DNA of 64,000 bases from Neocallimastix lanati (nom. inval.) (Eukaryota; Neocallimastigomycota; Neocallimastigomycetes; Neocallimastigales; Neocallimastigaceae): positions 22,501-86,500 of the forward strand of contig JACVTC010000246.1 in NCBI GenBank assembly GCA_016946835.1, written 5' to 3'. Below, piece after piece: positions 37,584-48,305 of this stretch; positions within the stretch are counted from its first letter, which is position 1; each line of letters opens with the position of its first letter. The notes under the pieces were generated by a model, which did no database searches, was not told where the DNA came from, and saw nothing but the letters and a program-made list of their open reading frames with translations. Made by a program: the position numbers and the translations under genes.

Positions 37584-37600
37584 TAAAAGTTTCAAACAAC
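36995..37600. other. AT-rich upstream flank of the PI-PLC pseudogene
   Basis: Includes an (AT)n run at 37544-37572. Presumed promoter side of the minus-strand pseudogene; no recognisable element and no other gene. Confidence 0.5.
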
Positions 37601-37601
37601 T

Positions 37602-37805
37602 TTGATATTCATAGTAGAGTACGTCAAGGGTATCCTTTTTTCTCTTTTTTTATTTAATTTATTTATTAAAGATATTTTAGATAACGGTGATAAACATTGT
37701 GTATGTATTGAAAAAGAAATAAGAGTTTTTAAGATTTATTTGCTGATAATACTATTTTTAATAGTTTTCATTAAAAAAAATGAAACTATTTCTTCGTCAA
37801 TTTTC
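37602..37805 (+). pseudogene. LINE-type reverse transcriptase relic
   Basis: One frame reads V-R-Q-G-Y-P, and after a frame change in a T run S-L-F-L-F-N-L-F-I-K-D-I-L-D-N. Together these match the conserved RT block G-V-R-Q-G-C-P-L-S-P-L-L-F-N-L-F-I-N-D of non-LTR retrotransposons. A later frame (about 37737-37770) reads L-F-A-D-N-T, the position of the F-A-D-D catalytic motif, with one catalytic Asp replaced. The fragment is only about 200 bp and inactive. Confidence 0.6.
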
Positions 37806-37860
37806 CAATGTTAGATATAATTAAACAATATTTTTATATACGAATCTTCAAATAGCGTAT

Positions 37861-38052
37861 GTGGATCGTTTATATATTATCACTACCAATGATACATTTA
37901 CTATTTCAAACTTAGAGAATGCGTTAATTGATCGTATTCCGGTTATTCCATCAGCTAAGAGATTCGTAAATAAATTAAATATTTCCATTCTAATTTTTTA
38001 TTCAAAAAATCGACAACCCTTCCTTTATTTAAATAACTTTTTACATTAGGTT
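37861..38052 (+). pseudogene. Unrecognised 62-codon coding-like fragment
   Basis: Open frame starting at a GTG, with coding-like composition (…TISNLENALIDRIPVIPSAK…), following the LINE RT relic on the same strand after about 55 bp. It may be a downstream piece of the same element. No family recognised. Confidence 0.3.
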
Positions 38053-38211
38053 AATAATAAAATTTTAACTTTCTATAATAATATATCTCAAAAATAAATA
38101 TATCTTCTTTTAAAATAAATATTTAAACTGTTATTTGTTTAATGTTAATTATTATATTGCATAAATATTACTATTTACTTTTTTCTTTATTTCTGTAACG
38201 AATCTAAGAGT

Positions 38212-38826
38212 TGGTACAGGACTATTTAAAATTGATGGATGTATAATAATGTATTGTATTAATAGATAATATACTTATTCAAAAGTGATATAAACTTATA
38301 TAATATTTATTTATTTATTTATTGACTATTTATTAATTTATTCATTTAAATATTTATTTAACTATATAATTATTCATCTATTTATTTATTTGTTCATTTA
38401 TTTATCCATTTATTTATATAATCCTCCAGTACACAAAAAAGAAAAGTGTGAGATTTAAAATAATATTATTACAAAATATTTTATATATTTTGATAATACA
38501 TTGATTAGTTAAAAATAAATTTGTGTAACAATAAAATAATAATAAAATTTTAGATATAAATATTAATATTAAAATGTTCATAATATAAAATAAAATTTAA
38601 CAAATATATAATATAAATATAATAAGAATATAATAAATCTGTAATAAAATATTTATTTATAGTAAAATAATAATTAATAATATATATTCATATAATAATA
38701 AAAGTAATATTGATAAAGATAATGAAAATAATAATTAACTATTAATAAAATAATATTTAAAACATATTTGTACGGAGAAATATTATAATTATAATAATTT
38801 GTGGTATTTGATGAAATACCGTATCA
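38212..38826 (-). repeat. E1 3' LTR
   Basis: 615 bp, plus-strand ends TGGTACAGG…CCGTATCA, so on the element strand TGATACGG…GTACCA with TG/CA ends. Compared with the 5' LTR it shows scattered substitutions and small indels, indicating age. The element-strand sequence just before it ends in CGAGGGCATCA, the likely polypurine tract. Confidence 0.9.
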
Positions 38827-39021
38827 TGATGCCCTCGTTCATGCCTAGTACTTTAAATCCCTCTTAGAGGTGGTAGAGCGTCGACGTCAAAATGATAAGG
38901 CATGTAAGGATCTGTTCCTTAAATACACTCATGTGACCTACCAATGATGTAGAAATCTTATGAGAAATTCTAAAAAAAAAAATTGATGCCCCCGTTAAAT
39001 TTAGACTTCGTTCCCTGAAGT
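38827..39021 (-). other. E1 3' untranslated region
   Basis: Between the pol stop and the 3' LTR. It holds two GGGGCATC-type motifs on the element strand (about 38988-38998 and 38828-38838); the second abuts the LTR and is the likely PPT. Confidence 0.6.
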
Positions 39022-42000
39022 CTATACTTCGCAGAGTCTGTAGGGTACAATGTTCTTTAAATGAACATTTCTTTCAGCGATTTCATTGGTTACAGGGTCG
39101 CAAAAGGTGACGGTGTTAAATTTCTTCTTAACTATTTTCATAGGGCCAAGGAAGAATGGGTCTAATTTTCTTCGGTTAATAAGTTTTACAAGGACAAGGT
39201 CACCAGGGTTATACTCAGCCTTCATTCTCTTCATTTGTTTTCTCTTATCTTCCCATAACTTGTTAGCAGTGTTAATGTTGTTGATGGCTTCTCTAATCCA
39301 GGCATAATGTTTAGTAAATCTTCTTATTAGAAATTCTTCTTCACTTTCATATTCTTCTTTCTTGTCTAAATTCAGTGTTAGTTCGAAGGGTTGTAAATAG
39401 CGACGTCCATATAACAACTCAAAATTGGAAAATTTAGTAGTTTCATTCTTACATGTATGAATAGCCCATAAAGCGCTTGGTAGCATCTCATCCCAAACGG
39501 TAGTGTTGCGATTGCAAAGAATTCTCAATTACTTTCCAATTTCTTTATTTCTGTTTTCGACTTCACCGTTGGATTCCGGATAGTATATTGTAATATAGGG
39601 TACGTAAACTTCATATAAGTCGAGAAATGATTTCGTTTTGTCCGAACAGAACCGGGGGCCATTGTCCGTTATTAAAATCTCAGGCGTTCTATGTCGAGCA
39701 AAGACTTTGGATAGAAATTGGATAACCTCGTCTGATTCAATGTTCTTAGTGGGTTCAGCTTCAACCCACTTAGTCAGGTAATCTACTAAAACTATAATGT
39801 ATTGATTACCTTTCTGAGTAACTGGTAGAGGTCCTACAATGTCTAGACCTACCTTGGTAAATGGAAGACCGGGTTTCGTGGCGGTATCTTCAGATTGATA
39901 GTTAAACGTTTGTGGCTTAAAAAGTTGACAAGTTTTACAGGTCCTGACCATGTATTTAACATCTTGTATCATGTTGGTCCAGTAATAATCCTTTTTCAAG
40001 CGGTTGTATGTCTTAAAAGTACCCTCGTGACCAATACCATGGGCCTTAAGAATAAGTTTGACTTTTTCTTCTGGGTTATCTATAACTTTTCTTAGCATTC
40101 CATCGTCTTTATAAAATTTTTTGCCATTTATTAAAGTAAACTTATCTTTTAATAGATTTAATAAGTTGTATTGATCTGTTTCATTATTTACACTTACGGT
40201 AGTAGATGCTAATATATCGCTTTTGATGGATGGCATCCTCGAGAGTGCGTCCGCGATAACATTCTTTTTACCAGGTTCATATAGAACACGAACCTTCAAC
40301 ATTAACAGGAGTAATAACCAGCGTGTTTGCCTTGCATTGTTAGGTTCTTTGGAGGTAAATAAGCTAACTAGTAGTTTGTGATCCGTGTAGAGGATAGTGG
40401 AACAATTATTTCTAGAGATGTAAGGTTTGAATTTCTTTACGCAATAAAATGCAGGGGTTCCTTCCAAGTCGGTGATAGAGTAATTCTTTTCGGAAGGTTT
40501 TAATGAGCGGCTAATGAAATGGATGGGTTTTTCCTTACCGTCTTCCTCTTTTTGTAATAGAACGTCACCGAGAACATCGAAAGAGGCGTCTGTACAGATG
40601 ATGAAAGGCTTATCAAAGTCAGTCATAATTAGTATAGGTGCCTTCACAAGTCTATCCTTAAGTTCTTGGAAACTGTTGTCTTGATCTGTATTCCATTCGA
40701 AGTCACTACCCTTTTTCAGTAACTTATTTAATGGTCTAGCTATCTTGGCAAAGTTAAATATAAATTTTCTGTAATAACTTACAGCACCTAAAAAGGACTG
40801 TAGTTGAGTAATATTCTTGGGAGGCAATTAGTTGTGAATAATTTCAATTTTTTCTGGAATTGGAGCAACTCCTTCAACCGATAAGATATGTCCAAGAAGT
40901 TCTACTTTTTTCTTAAAAATGTGACATTTTTCTAGGTTTATCTTCAATCCGTTGTTCTTGATTATTGTAATAACTTTTCTTAAATTTTGGATGTGTTCTT
41001 CCATGGATGGTGAGAATATCACCAAGTCATCTATATAGATAAGCATGCATACTCCAATTAGTGGGAAGAAGATTCTGTTCATTTCCCTCTGAAAAGTACC
41101 AGGAGCATTGCACAGTCCGAACGGCATCACCCGGAATTGATAATTCCCGAACATAGTGGTGAAGGTGGTCTTGGGAATGTCTTCTTTATTCATTGAAATT
41201 TGGTGAAAACCGGAGAATAAATCTATAGTAGTAAAAACCATAACCTTCCTTCCAATGGAAAATAAAATACTATCAATAATCGGTAACGCGTAGGCATCTT
41301 TGATGGTGACATTGTTCAGCTTACGGTAGTCCACACACATCCTCCACTTTTTGTTTTTCTTGAGGACAAGTACTACTGGAGACGACCACGGGGAGTTGGA
41401 TGGCTCTATCAACTTGTTTTTTATAAGTTTTGTTATTTCTTGTTTCAGGGCTTGAGCTTGAATCTTGGACAACCTGTATCCTTTCTGTTTGATTGGCTTT
41501 GCATTTTCTATTAATTGAATGGTATGTGGAAGCAGTTTCGTTGGCTGGAGTTCATCAATTTTAATAGCTAAGATGATGATGAATTCATGAAATAGCAATT
41601 TAACTTTTCTTCTATATTTTCTTGGTAAATTATCCAATACTTTGTTTAGCAACTCTTGCTTTTTTAAATGTCCGTTTTTAACTTCTTCGATTTTACCTAT
41701 TTCATCATGGTAGTCCTCATCTTTGACCTTATTTACTAAACAGAAGGCATAAGAGTTTGATGCATTTTTCCTTGTAGGTATGATTGTTATGCTCAGTATC
41801 GTCACTCTCGTTCGATTCATCCTCATCAGTCCCTAAAGGAGACATACGATCCCATGATTCTTCACTGAGCATATTGCATTGGTGATTGTCAATAGGATAT
41901 ACGAATAATTTATTATTTTTTAATGTATTGAATTCTATAAGTATGTCGAAGATATTTTTATCATTTTCGACAACCCTGAATATATCTTTAATGGTGGTAT

Positions 42001-42868
42001 CCCCAATTTTGACATCCAATAGATAGAGTTCTGAATCCAATTTCTTTTAAGAAAAAATTTGTACATTATTGTTATTTGTGTACCCCATTGGTACCAGGTT
42101 TTGTTTTCCTTTTATCCTTGTTAAGTAATTTTTTGTCACCAAGTTTAGGCTGGCACAAGTATCCAAGAAAGCTATACCCTCAATCCCATAGACGTAGCAT
42201 TTCGCGCTGGCGATATCACTTCTTGAAATAGTAGATAAAACTATTTCGTTTAGAGATTGTCCTTGAGTGTTGCTGTCCTTTAGCTTAAGTAGTTTAATTA
42301 GTTCCAATCTAAGCTTAGGACTTACATCTAGTAGCTGTGTGATGGAGATATTAGCTAGTTTGTTGTTTAAGTCATCAGAGATATAATAACTGTTCTTTCC
42401 TTCCATTAAGGCTATATGTTTTTCGGTAGAAGTCCTTTTAGATTTGGCTTCTTCGGCTTTGTCACTAGGAAGTTTTCCTTTGTTTACTTCTTTAGAAGGA
42501 TCATCTCTTGATGGATGAGTACTTGTTTCAGTTTCTTCCATTATTTCTTTTTCTTTATCTGATTTTGTTTTTCTTTTCACTGACTTGATGGATGACTGAG
42601 CTATCACAGAAAGATCAATTTCTTCGAGCCTTTCTGTAGTAGTAGGTGTGTTCACTAGTGATTCAAACTCCGTAGCGGTATCCTGAGTATTTATTGTGGC
42701 TTTTTCTTTTCTAAATTTTTCTTTTGAAGAATATGGTGTTTCTGCCATACTAATATTCTTTTTTTTTTTTTTTTACTACCGCGCCTAATATATCATTATT
42801 TGGAACTAGTGGTAAATGGTTCTTTTCGTTGGTTTGATTAAAGGAACTTTCCTTTCTTCCTTTTACCA
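39022..42868 (-). pseudogene. E1 pol (protease, RT, RNase H, integrase), broken
   Basis: Protease motif F-L-D-T-C-A (about 42155), where D-S/T-G is usual. RT has the core L-I-Y-I-D-D-L-V-I-F-S (about 41030) and M-P-F-G-L-C-N-A-P. RNase H has C-T-D-A-S, D-L-E-G and Y-T-D-H. Integrase has a H-G-I-G-H … C-K-T-C zinc finger, D in L-D-I-V-G-P, D in T-D-N-G and E in N-G-E-V-E-N, followed by a GPY/F-type end without chromodomain. Breaks: TAA at 42049-42047, a frameshift near 41790, TAA at 40830-40828 (E3 has Trp here), TAA at 39531-39529 (E3 has Leu). An indel in the A/T homopolymer at about 42759-42774 separates the -1 frame from the frame of the protease region. Confidence 0.92.
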
Positions 42869-42875
42869 GTTTAAA
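42841..42875 (-). promoter_or_regulatory. E1 -1 frameshift heptamer TTTAAAC and stem-loop
   Basis: Minus-strand T TTA AAC (42875-42869) in gag phase, followed by TGG TAA (stop), as in E3. Five nt downstream the 7-bp stem AAAGGAA/TTCCTTT has a 10-nt loop. The -1 frame stays open from here to the A-run near 42774. No second stem with the loop was found. Confidence 0.7.
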
Positions 42876-43733
42876 GATTTATTCTCTTTTTGAAGTTGAT
42901 CTTTTTCTTCCATCTCTGCTAATTCCCTGAAAGAATAAGGACATTAATTTAAGTAGTGTCCTACTTTACCACATTTGTAGCATTTTTTATTACTTTGTTG
43001 GTGTATGCTTGAGTTATCTTGGCGTCTTCTGGACTGCTCTTGATTTGACTTTAGCTTATTTTCTTTTATATGCCTATAATTGCTTCGGTCGTTATCCTTT
43101 GAGTTGTACTTTGGGTTACCAAAGCCTTTGAATGGATGACCTCCGTAGTTGACTTTATAATAATAAGGTTGGTTGGACTGAAATGTTGCTAGAACAGTTT
43201 CGGGCTTACGTAGAAAATTTTCTTCAACCCTTTCGGCTAATTCGGCTTCTTCGAAGGCATCTTCCAAGTCATAACCTCTGGGTAATAACTTGAGATCTTG
43301 CATAAGGTCTACTAGCAATGGATTCAATGTAGTCGTCTACTGTGATGAAAGATTGGTATAGTTTCGAAAGACTATTGTAGAGCTTTTTATACCTCCAGTT
43401 AAAGTTTTGGATACTTTCACCCTTTTTAATCCTAGGTTTTTGGAATCTCTTGCATTTTTCCTGGGGAGTAACTTCTAAAGCATCTTCTATAGCTTTCTTC
43501 ATTTGGTTGATGGATGGATATGTCGTTGTCCTTTCTTCATCGGTAGTTACTAAGTCCTGAAGTATACATTTTAATTTACCTTCCATACATTCCATAGCCC
43601 AGGAATGTATGTTCATAGGTTCAGTGATGTTTGTTAGCCTCATGATCCTAGCAAATTCATCACACCACGAATCCACATCTCTTGCAGTTTCATTTAAGCG
43701 AGGTAGAATCTCTTCTAGTTACCTGATCTTCAT
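42862..43733 (-). pseudogene. E1 gag, broken
   Basis: ATG at 43733, stop TAA after four codons (43721-43719), then a gag capsid-like region (S-W-C-D-E-F-A-R-I-M-R…), a frameshift near 43327, and a zinc knuckle C-Y-K-C-G-K-V-G-H-Y-L-N-stop-C (42985-42940). The stop TAA occupies one X of the CX2CX4HX4C finger, where E3 has Tyr. Similar in layout to the intact gag of E3 but lacking its Asp/Glu-rich run. Confidence 0.85.
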
Positions 43734-43804
43734 TTTTTTATTTATTTTTGTTTATTTTTATTTTGTTTTATTTTGATTTGTTTTAAAAGATAATAATGTT
43801 TTAT

Positions 43805-43850
<46 letters not shown>

Positions 43851-43933
43851 CTTCCGTTTATAATATTTTATTTAACTAGTTTAAAAACTTTTTTCTTTTT
43901 AATTATCTATTAATGTTTCATATTATTATACTT
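43734..43933 (-). other. E1 leader between PBS and gag
   Basis: Short (200 nt), dominated by a run of more than 40 A on the element strand (43809-43850 as T on the plus strand). Much shorter than the 1.4-kb leader of E3. Confidence 0.7.
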
Positions 43934-43953
43934 GAGTCCTGCATAGCTCGCCA
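43934..43953 (-). promoter_or_regulatory. E1 primer binding site, tRNA-Ser-like
   Basis: The 20 nt read on the plus strand as a tRNA 3' end: T-loop end GAGT, T-stem CCTGC, acceptor strand ATAGCTC, discriminator G, CCA. T-arm and G73 agree with fungal tRNA-Ser. It lies 7 nt inside the 5' LTR. Confidence 0.75.
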
Positions 43954-43960
43954 GAAATTA

Positions 43961-44580
43961 TGGTACAGGACTTTTTAAAATTGATGGATGTATAATAATA
44001 TATTGTATTAATAGATAATAAACTTATTCAAAAGTGATATAAACTTATATAATATTTATTTATTTATTTATTAACTATTTATTAATTTATTCATTTAAAT
44101 ATTTATTTAACTATATAATTATTCATCTATTTATTTATTTGTTCATTTATTTATTTATCCATTTATTTATATAATCCTCCAGTACACAAAAAAGAAAAGT
44201 GTGAGATTTAAAATAATATTATTACAAAATATTTTATATATTTTGATAATACATTGATTACTTAAAAATAGTTTTGTGTAACAATAAAATAATAATAAAA
44301 TTTTAGATATAAATACTAATATTAAAATGTTCATAATATAAAATAAAATTTAACAAATATATAATATAAATATTATAAGAATATAATAAAACTGTAATAA
44401 AATATTTATTTATAGCAAAATATTAATTAATAATATATATTCATATAATAATAAATGTAATATTGATAAAGATAATAAAGATAATAATTAACTAATAATA
44501 AAATAATAATTAAAACATATTTGTACGGAGAAATATTATAAATTATAATAATTTGTGGTATTTGAGGAAATACCGTATCC
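43961..44580 (-). repeat. E1 5' LTR
   Basis: 620 bp, collinear with the 3' LTR at 38212. Its outer end reads …CCGTATCC on the plus strand where the 3' LTR has …CCGTATCA, so the terminal TG has mutated to GG. Confidence 0.9.
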
Positions 44581-44584
44581 GAAT

Positions 44585-46396
44585 TGTTGAGGTTCGGGAC
44601 AGATTAATAATAAATATAGAAGTAAACACTAAAATAAAAAAAAAATTAAAAATTAAAATATATCTTTTTAAAATATTTTATTTATTTATTTAATAAAAAT
44701 TATTCAATTAAAACTAAAGATAATTTATATTTTTGAATAAGATTATATTTTCAAGATTATTTTTTTTATAATACAATTTTCTCATCTATTTATATTTTTT
44801 TTATCGTTAGAAATGGTCAAGTCATTTCTTTAGAATATTTTAGAGTTACATGTTTGAATTGTATTAAAATTATAAATTCATAATCTATTTTATTATAATA
44901 AATAATTATTATATATTATTAAATTCTAAACTATTTATTATTAATTGTAGTGATAAGATATTTTAAAAATAATTTTATTACTTTTACAGAATTATTAGTA
45001 ATAGAGTATTGTTTAATTTTATACTATTATTAAATAAAAGTATTTTAGATTATTATCCATTATTAATATTATTATAAATAGGGTGTATTTTGGAAGGAAG
45101 TATTACTAATTTTAATGACAAGGATCATGGATTTAAGTAAAATATTTTTAAATCATTATTAATTATATTAATTTTATTAATAATAAATAATCTGTATTAG
45201 TAATATTTGTAAAATAAAATTTTCTTTAATAATAAAATATTGATAAAATAAATCATATTAATAAAACTAGATATTAATAATAATATTGATATTAATGATA
45301 TAGTATTATTTTTAATAATGAAGTATTGATATTGATAAAGAATTTATATTAATAATAAATTTAATATCAGTAAATTTTTTAGCAGCAGTAATAGAACATA
45401 AGAAAGTTCTCCAAGTAAGGAAATAAATAATTTAATTTTAATGATTAAGTTATTTTTCTGAAAAATAATAAAATTAACATTATTAGTTCATTCCTTAACA
45501 GAATGTAAGAAATAATAATTATTTATTAAAAAATAATTATCATTTCTTATTATTTTAGTATTTTAGTAACGATCAATATTTAAATATTAGTTATTTATGC
45601 ATTTATTTAAATTATAAATTTTATTTAGTTATATATTTAATATTTAAATTATAAATTTATTTTTTTTACTTTAGTATAGCTTATTAACTATAAATTAAAA
45701 GAAAATAGTTTCTGCATTTTTAATTCTGTATTTCTATGAAATTAGTTTAGTTTAATTATTTAGTTCTTTAAAGCCATATTACAATAATTAAATTAAATCG
45801 ATCAAGATTTACGTATCATGATCAAAGTAATTTAATAAATTTCTTTACGGCTTAGTTCTAAATAATTTCTTTAAATTTGTTGTAAGTTTTTTATTAGTTC
45901 AAATTTAGGAAATCGGTTCTTTAAGGTTTTCCCGATTACTTTAGAAAGTATTCGGTTTTACTTAATTGATACGATAATCAATATTATTAGAATATTGATT
46001 GAAGATTGCTTAGGTTTTTCTTCTAATCTTTTCCTAAATAAGATATTTGTTAAGATTAGAATCTCTTTTTTAAATTTAACTTTATTTTAATTAAAAAGTA
46101 TAAATACCACTTTTGAGTTCACTTTAGAGAAATCAAGAATTATTATTATAAGAAAGAACAGTAATAATAACCAAATAAAATAAAAAATTATTCTTATTAT
46201 TTTAAATCTTAATTCTTTAAAAAACATTATTAATTAATAAAGCATATTAAAACATAATTATCTTAAATAATAAACAAATACTGTATTCTATTATTTTAAT
46301 CTGTGTTATCAGTCGTTAACTCTTATAATAAACTCGACCTAGGTAAGTATATCTTACATTACACCTCCCAATCTATTAATGTTCTTCATTAATAAA
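44585..46396. other. Region between E1 and E2, possible old LTR remnant
   Basis: No gene. Its part 45380-46396 has moderately higher GC, a TATA-like AGTATAAATA (46100) and a C-rich end (ACACCTCCCAATC, 46361). The stretch TAGTTC…AGAATGTAAGAAAT (45484-45517) resembles the pre-insertion flank of E3 (52707-52722 joined to 61661-61673). This suggests a divergent copy of the repeat into which E2 and E3 inserted. Tentative. Confidence 0.35.
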
Positions 46397-46401
46397 TTGT
46401 A

Positions 46402-47059
46402 TGTAAAGGATTTGATACAAATTAATTTATATTCAATACTACAAAAATAATAATTTAATTAAAAATATAATTTGTACTCCTTAAATCCTTGTACCGTTCA
46501 TAACCTAATTAATATTGTATTGCATATTAATTAATATTATCCCTTTTATATATTATTGAATCCCAAATATATTAATTGATTAATATTGTACTACATATTA
46601 ATTAATATTATCCCTTTTTTTTATATTAATTAATATAAATTGAATATTATTTATAAAAATTGTTTTTTATTAATTATATTATTTTATATATTTTTATTAT
46701 CTTATATTATATATATATTATTTTATTACTTTATATATTAAAATTATATTTTACATTGTTATCTTTAAATTAGTATTTATTAAAATATATCATTAAATAA
46801 TTTATATTGTTTTTCAAAAATATAAAAGAACTAAAAAATATTCTTTTTTAAATTTTTGTAAGATTATTATTTACAAAATAATCTGATAACTTTATAATAA
46901 AACATATTAAATAAAATATAGTTAATTAAAAGCTTAATAATAAAATAATATTTTTATAATTTGAATAAATAAATTTATAAAATAAAATAATATCCATAAG
47001 GTTATTAGATTAAAGGCTTCCAACAAAGTTTACCCTTTAATCTAAATACTAACTCAACA
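46402..47059 (+). repeat. E2 5' LTR
   Basis: 658 bp, TGTAAAGGATTTG…AACTCAACA. It is about 70 bp longer than the 3' LTR because the block ATTAATATTGTA…TATTATCCCTTTT is tandemly duplicated (46510-46620). TATA box TATAAAAG at 46821-46828. Confidence 0.93.
46821..46884 (+). promoter_or_regulatory. E2 LTR TATA box and putative self-primer / transcript start
   Basis: TATAAAAG at 46821; 37 nt further GTAAGATTAT starts at 46858, the exact reverse complement of 10 nt of the sequence just after the LTR (47060-47069). It is followed by an inverted repeat AGATTATT…AATAATCT (46861-46884). This arrangement fits transcription starting at about 46858 and the RNA 5' end folding back as primer, as described for Tf1/sushi elements. 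Confidence 0.55.
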
Positions 47060-47070
47060 ATAATCTTACC
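47060..47070 (+). promoter_or_regulatory. E2 primer binding site (self-priming type)
   Basis: ATAATCTTACC immediately follows the LTR terminal CA. It lacks the TGG expected of a tRNA 3'-CCA primer site, but 10 of its 11 nt pair with the R start at 46858. Confidence 0.55.
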
Positions 47071-47123
47071 ACTATTTTAGAAACTTCCTTTGAATTCCTA
47101 AAATTGGCGTAAGACCCTCGGGA

Positions 47124-48305
47124 ATGTATTCAACTAGATCGGATGAAGAAATGAAAATGAATAAAGAAGACTCAGTACAACAATTGCGATCCGAAGCCAC
47201 TCAAGCTTGTACCACTTTAGCAGAAGGTGTTCAACAGTTAAGAAATGATACCTCACAAGCTTGTAATAGTATAGTTTCTGGAGTGAATGAAAACTTCGTT
47301 TCCAAAGAAGACTTACAAAATTACCATCAAGAGGTAATGAAACAATTCGGAGCTTATGATAAAATGAATAATGAAATATTGGCCTCTTTAGAATCTTTGA
47401 AAAAGGCTACCCTCTACTTTAAGCATGAATTATGTAATAAAACTCAAATAGAAAATACTTCTTTTGGTGCTACCTCGTCGATACTGTTGACATCTGGAAA
47501 TCCTACGATAAACCTCCATTCTGTTTTTAACGATAATATCTCAACAACTACAAGATATGACAATGATCATGATGTTATCATGCAATCTGCTTACCCTATT
47601 AATATTCCTCAAGTTCCCGATCTAGGTTTGTTTTCAGGTGATGTTTCTGAAACCGAACTTTTTTGTCAACTGTGTGGTGACACATTTAAAACCTATCCAT
47701 GTAAGTCTTGGCTTGAAGATTCGAAAATCAACTTTGTACAATCAAGATTAAGAGAAGCTGCTAGAAGTTGGTACCAAACAAAATATTCCAGTAGTCCTCC
47801 TGCTTCCTTAGAGACTCTTCTTAATGAATTAAAAGAAGCTTTTCCTGATGTTTTCAGCAAAAAGTTAAAGAAAATTAATTTAGTAAATCTCAAACATTCT
47901 CATGGTAATATTAAGGACTATATTGATTCTTTTCGTAAATTAACAACTGATCTTGGTTGGCCTGAAGAACCATTAGTATTATTTTTCTATAATGGTCTTT
48001 ATCCAAAATTTAAAGAAGAAATTAATAAAATGGAGAAGTCTCAAGAAAAAATAGAAGAAATTACAACAAAGTGCATATTGTTTGAATCTTCTCAAGAAAC
48101 TAAATTAAAGATAAATCAATTAATCAGCAATAAAAATTATAAGAGAAAGAACTCTCATTCTTATCCCAATAATGAAAACAAGAATAAGAATAATAACAAT
48201 TATTACAATCATAGTAAAAATAATAACTTCCATAATAATAAATTTAAGGTCAATTCCAGTTACAATAACCGAGAAAATTATGTTACCGAAGTCCAAAAAA
48301 ATTAA
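47124..48305 (+). CDS. E2 gag
   Basis: 393 codons from ATG 47124 to TAA 48303-48305, 64 nt after the LTR. The N-terminal third looks coiled-coil-like with two similar T-QACT/S-QACN repeats (residues 24-50). The capsid region runs from about 170 to 330 (L-F-S-G-D…S-W-Y-Q-T-K…L-L-N-E-L-K-E-A-F-P-D…). The C-terminus is Asn/Lys-rich and I see no CCHC zinc knuckle, as in Tf1. The frame continues open past the TAA into the protease region, so the stop is probably a mutation that separated gag from pol. Confidence 0.85.
   Translation: MYSTRSDEEMKMNKEDSVQQLRSEATQACTTLAEGVQQLRNDTSQACNSIVSGVNENFVSKEDLQNYHQEVMKQFGAYDKMNNEILASLESLKKATLYFKHELCNKTQIENTSFGATSSILLTSGNPTINLHSVFNDNISTTTRYDNDHDVIMQSAYPINIPQVPDLGLFSGDVSETELFCQLCGDTFKTYPCKSWLEDSKINFVQSRLREAARSWYQTKYSSSPPASLETLLNELKEAFPDVFSKKLKKINLVNLKHSHGNIKDYIDSFRKLTTDLGWPEEPLVLFFYNGLYPKFKEEINKMEKSQEKIEEITTKCILFESSQETKLKINQLISNKNYKRKNSHSYPNNENKNKNNNNYYNHSKNNNFHNNKFKVNSSYNNRENYVTEVQKN

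Larger units (their letters stand above)
38212..44580 (-). mobile_element. E1: decayed Ty3/gypsy LTR retrotransposon
   Basis: 6.4-kb element on the minus strand with 5' LTR 43961-44580, tRNA-Ser-type PBS 43934-43953, gag, a -1 frameshift heptamer, pol (PR-RT-RNaseH-IN) and 3' LTR 38212-38826. Flanks are GAGT (38208-38211) and GAAT (44581-44584), a probable 4-bp TSD with one change. It shares gag, protease motif, frameshift site, the GGGCATC motif next to the 3' LTR and LTR start with E3, so both belong to one lineage. No chromodomain seen. Several stops and two or more frameshifts make it inactive. Confidence 0.92.

Noticed and set aside
34089-43733. Stop codon reassignment or read-through
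   Set aside because: Both intact transporters and E3 use TAA or TGA as ordinary stops, and the broken genes also have frameshifts.
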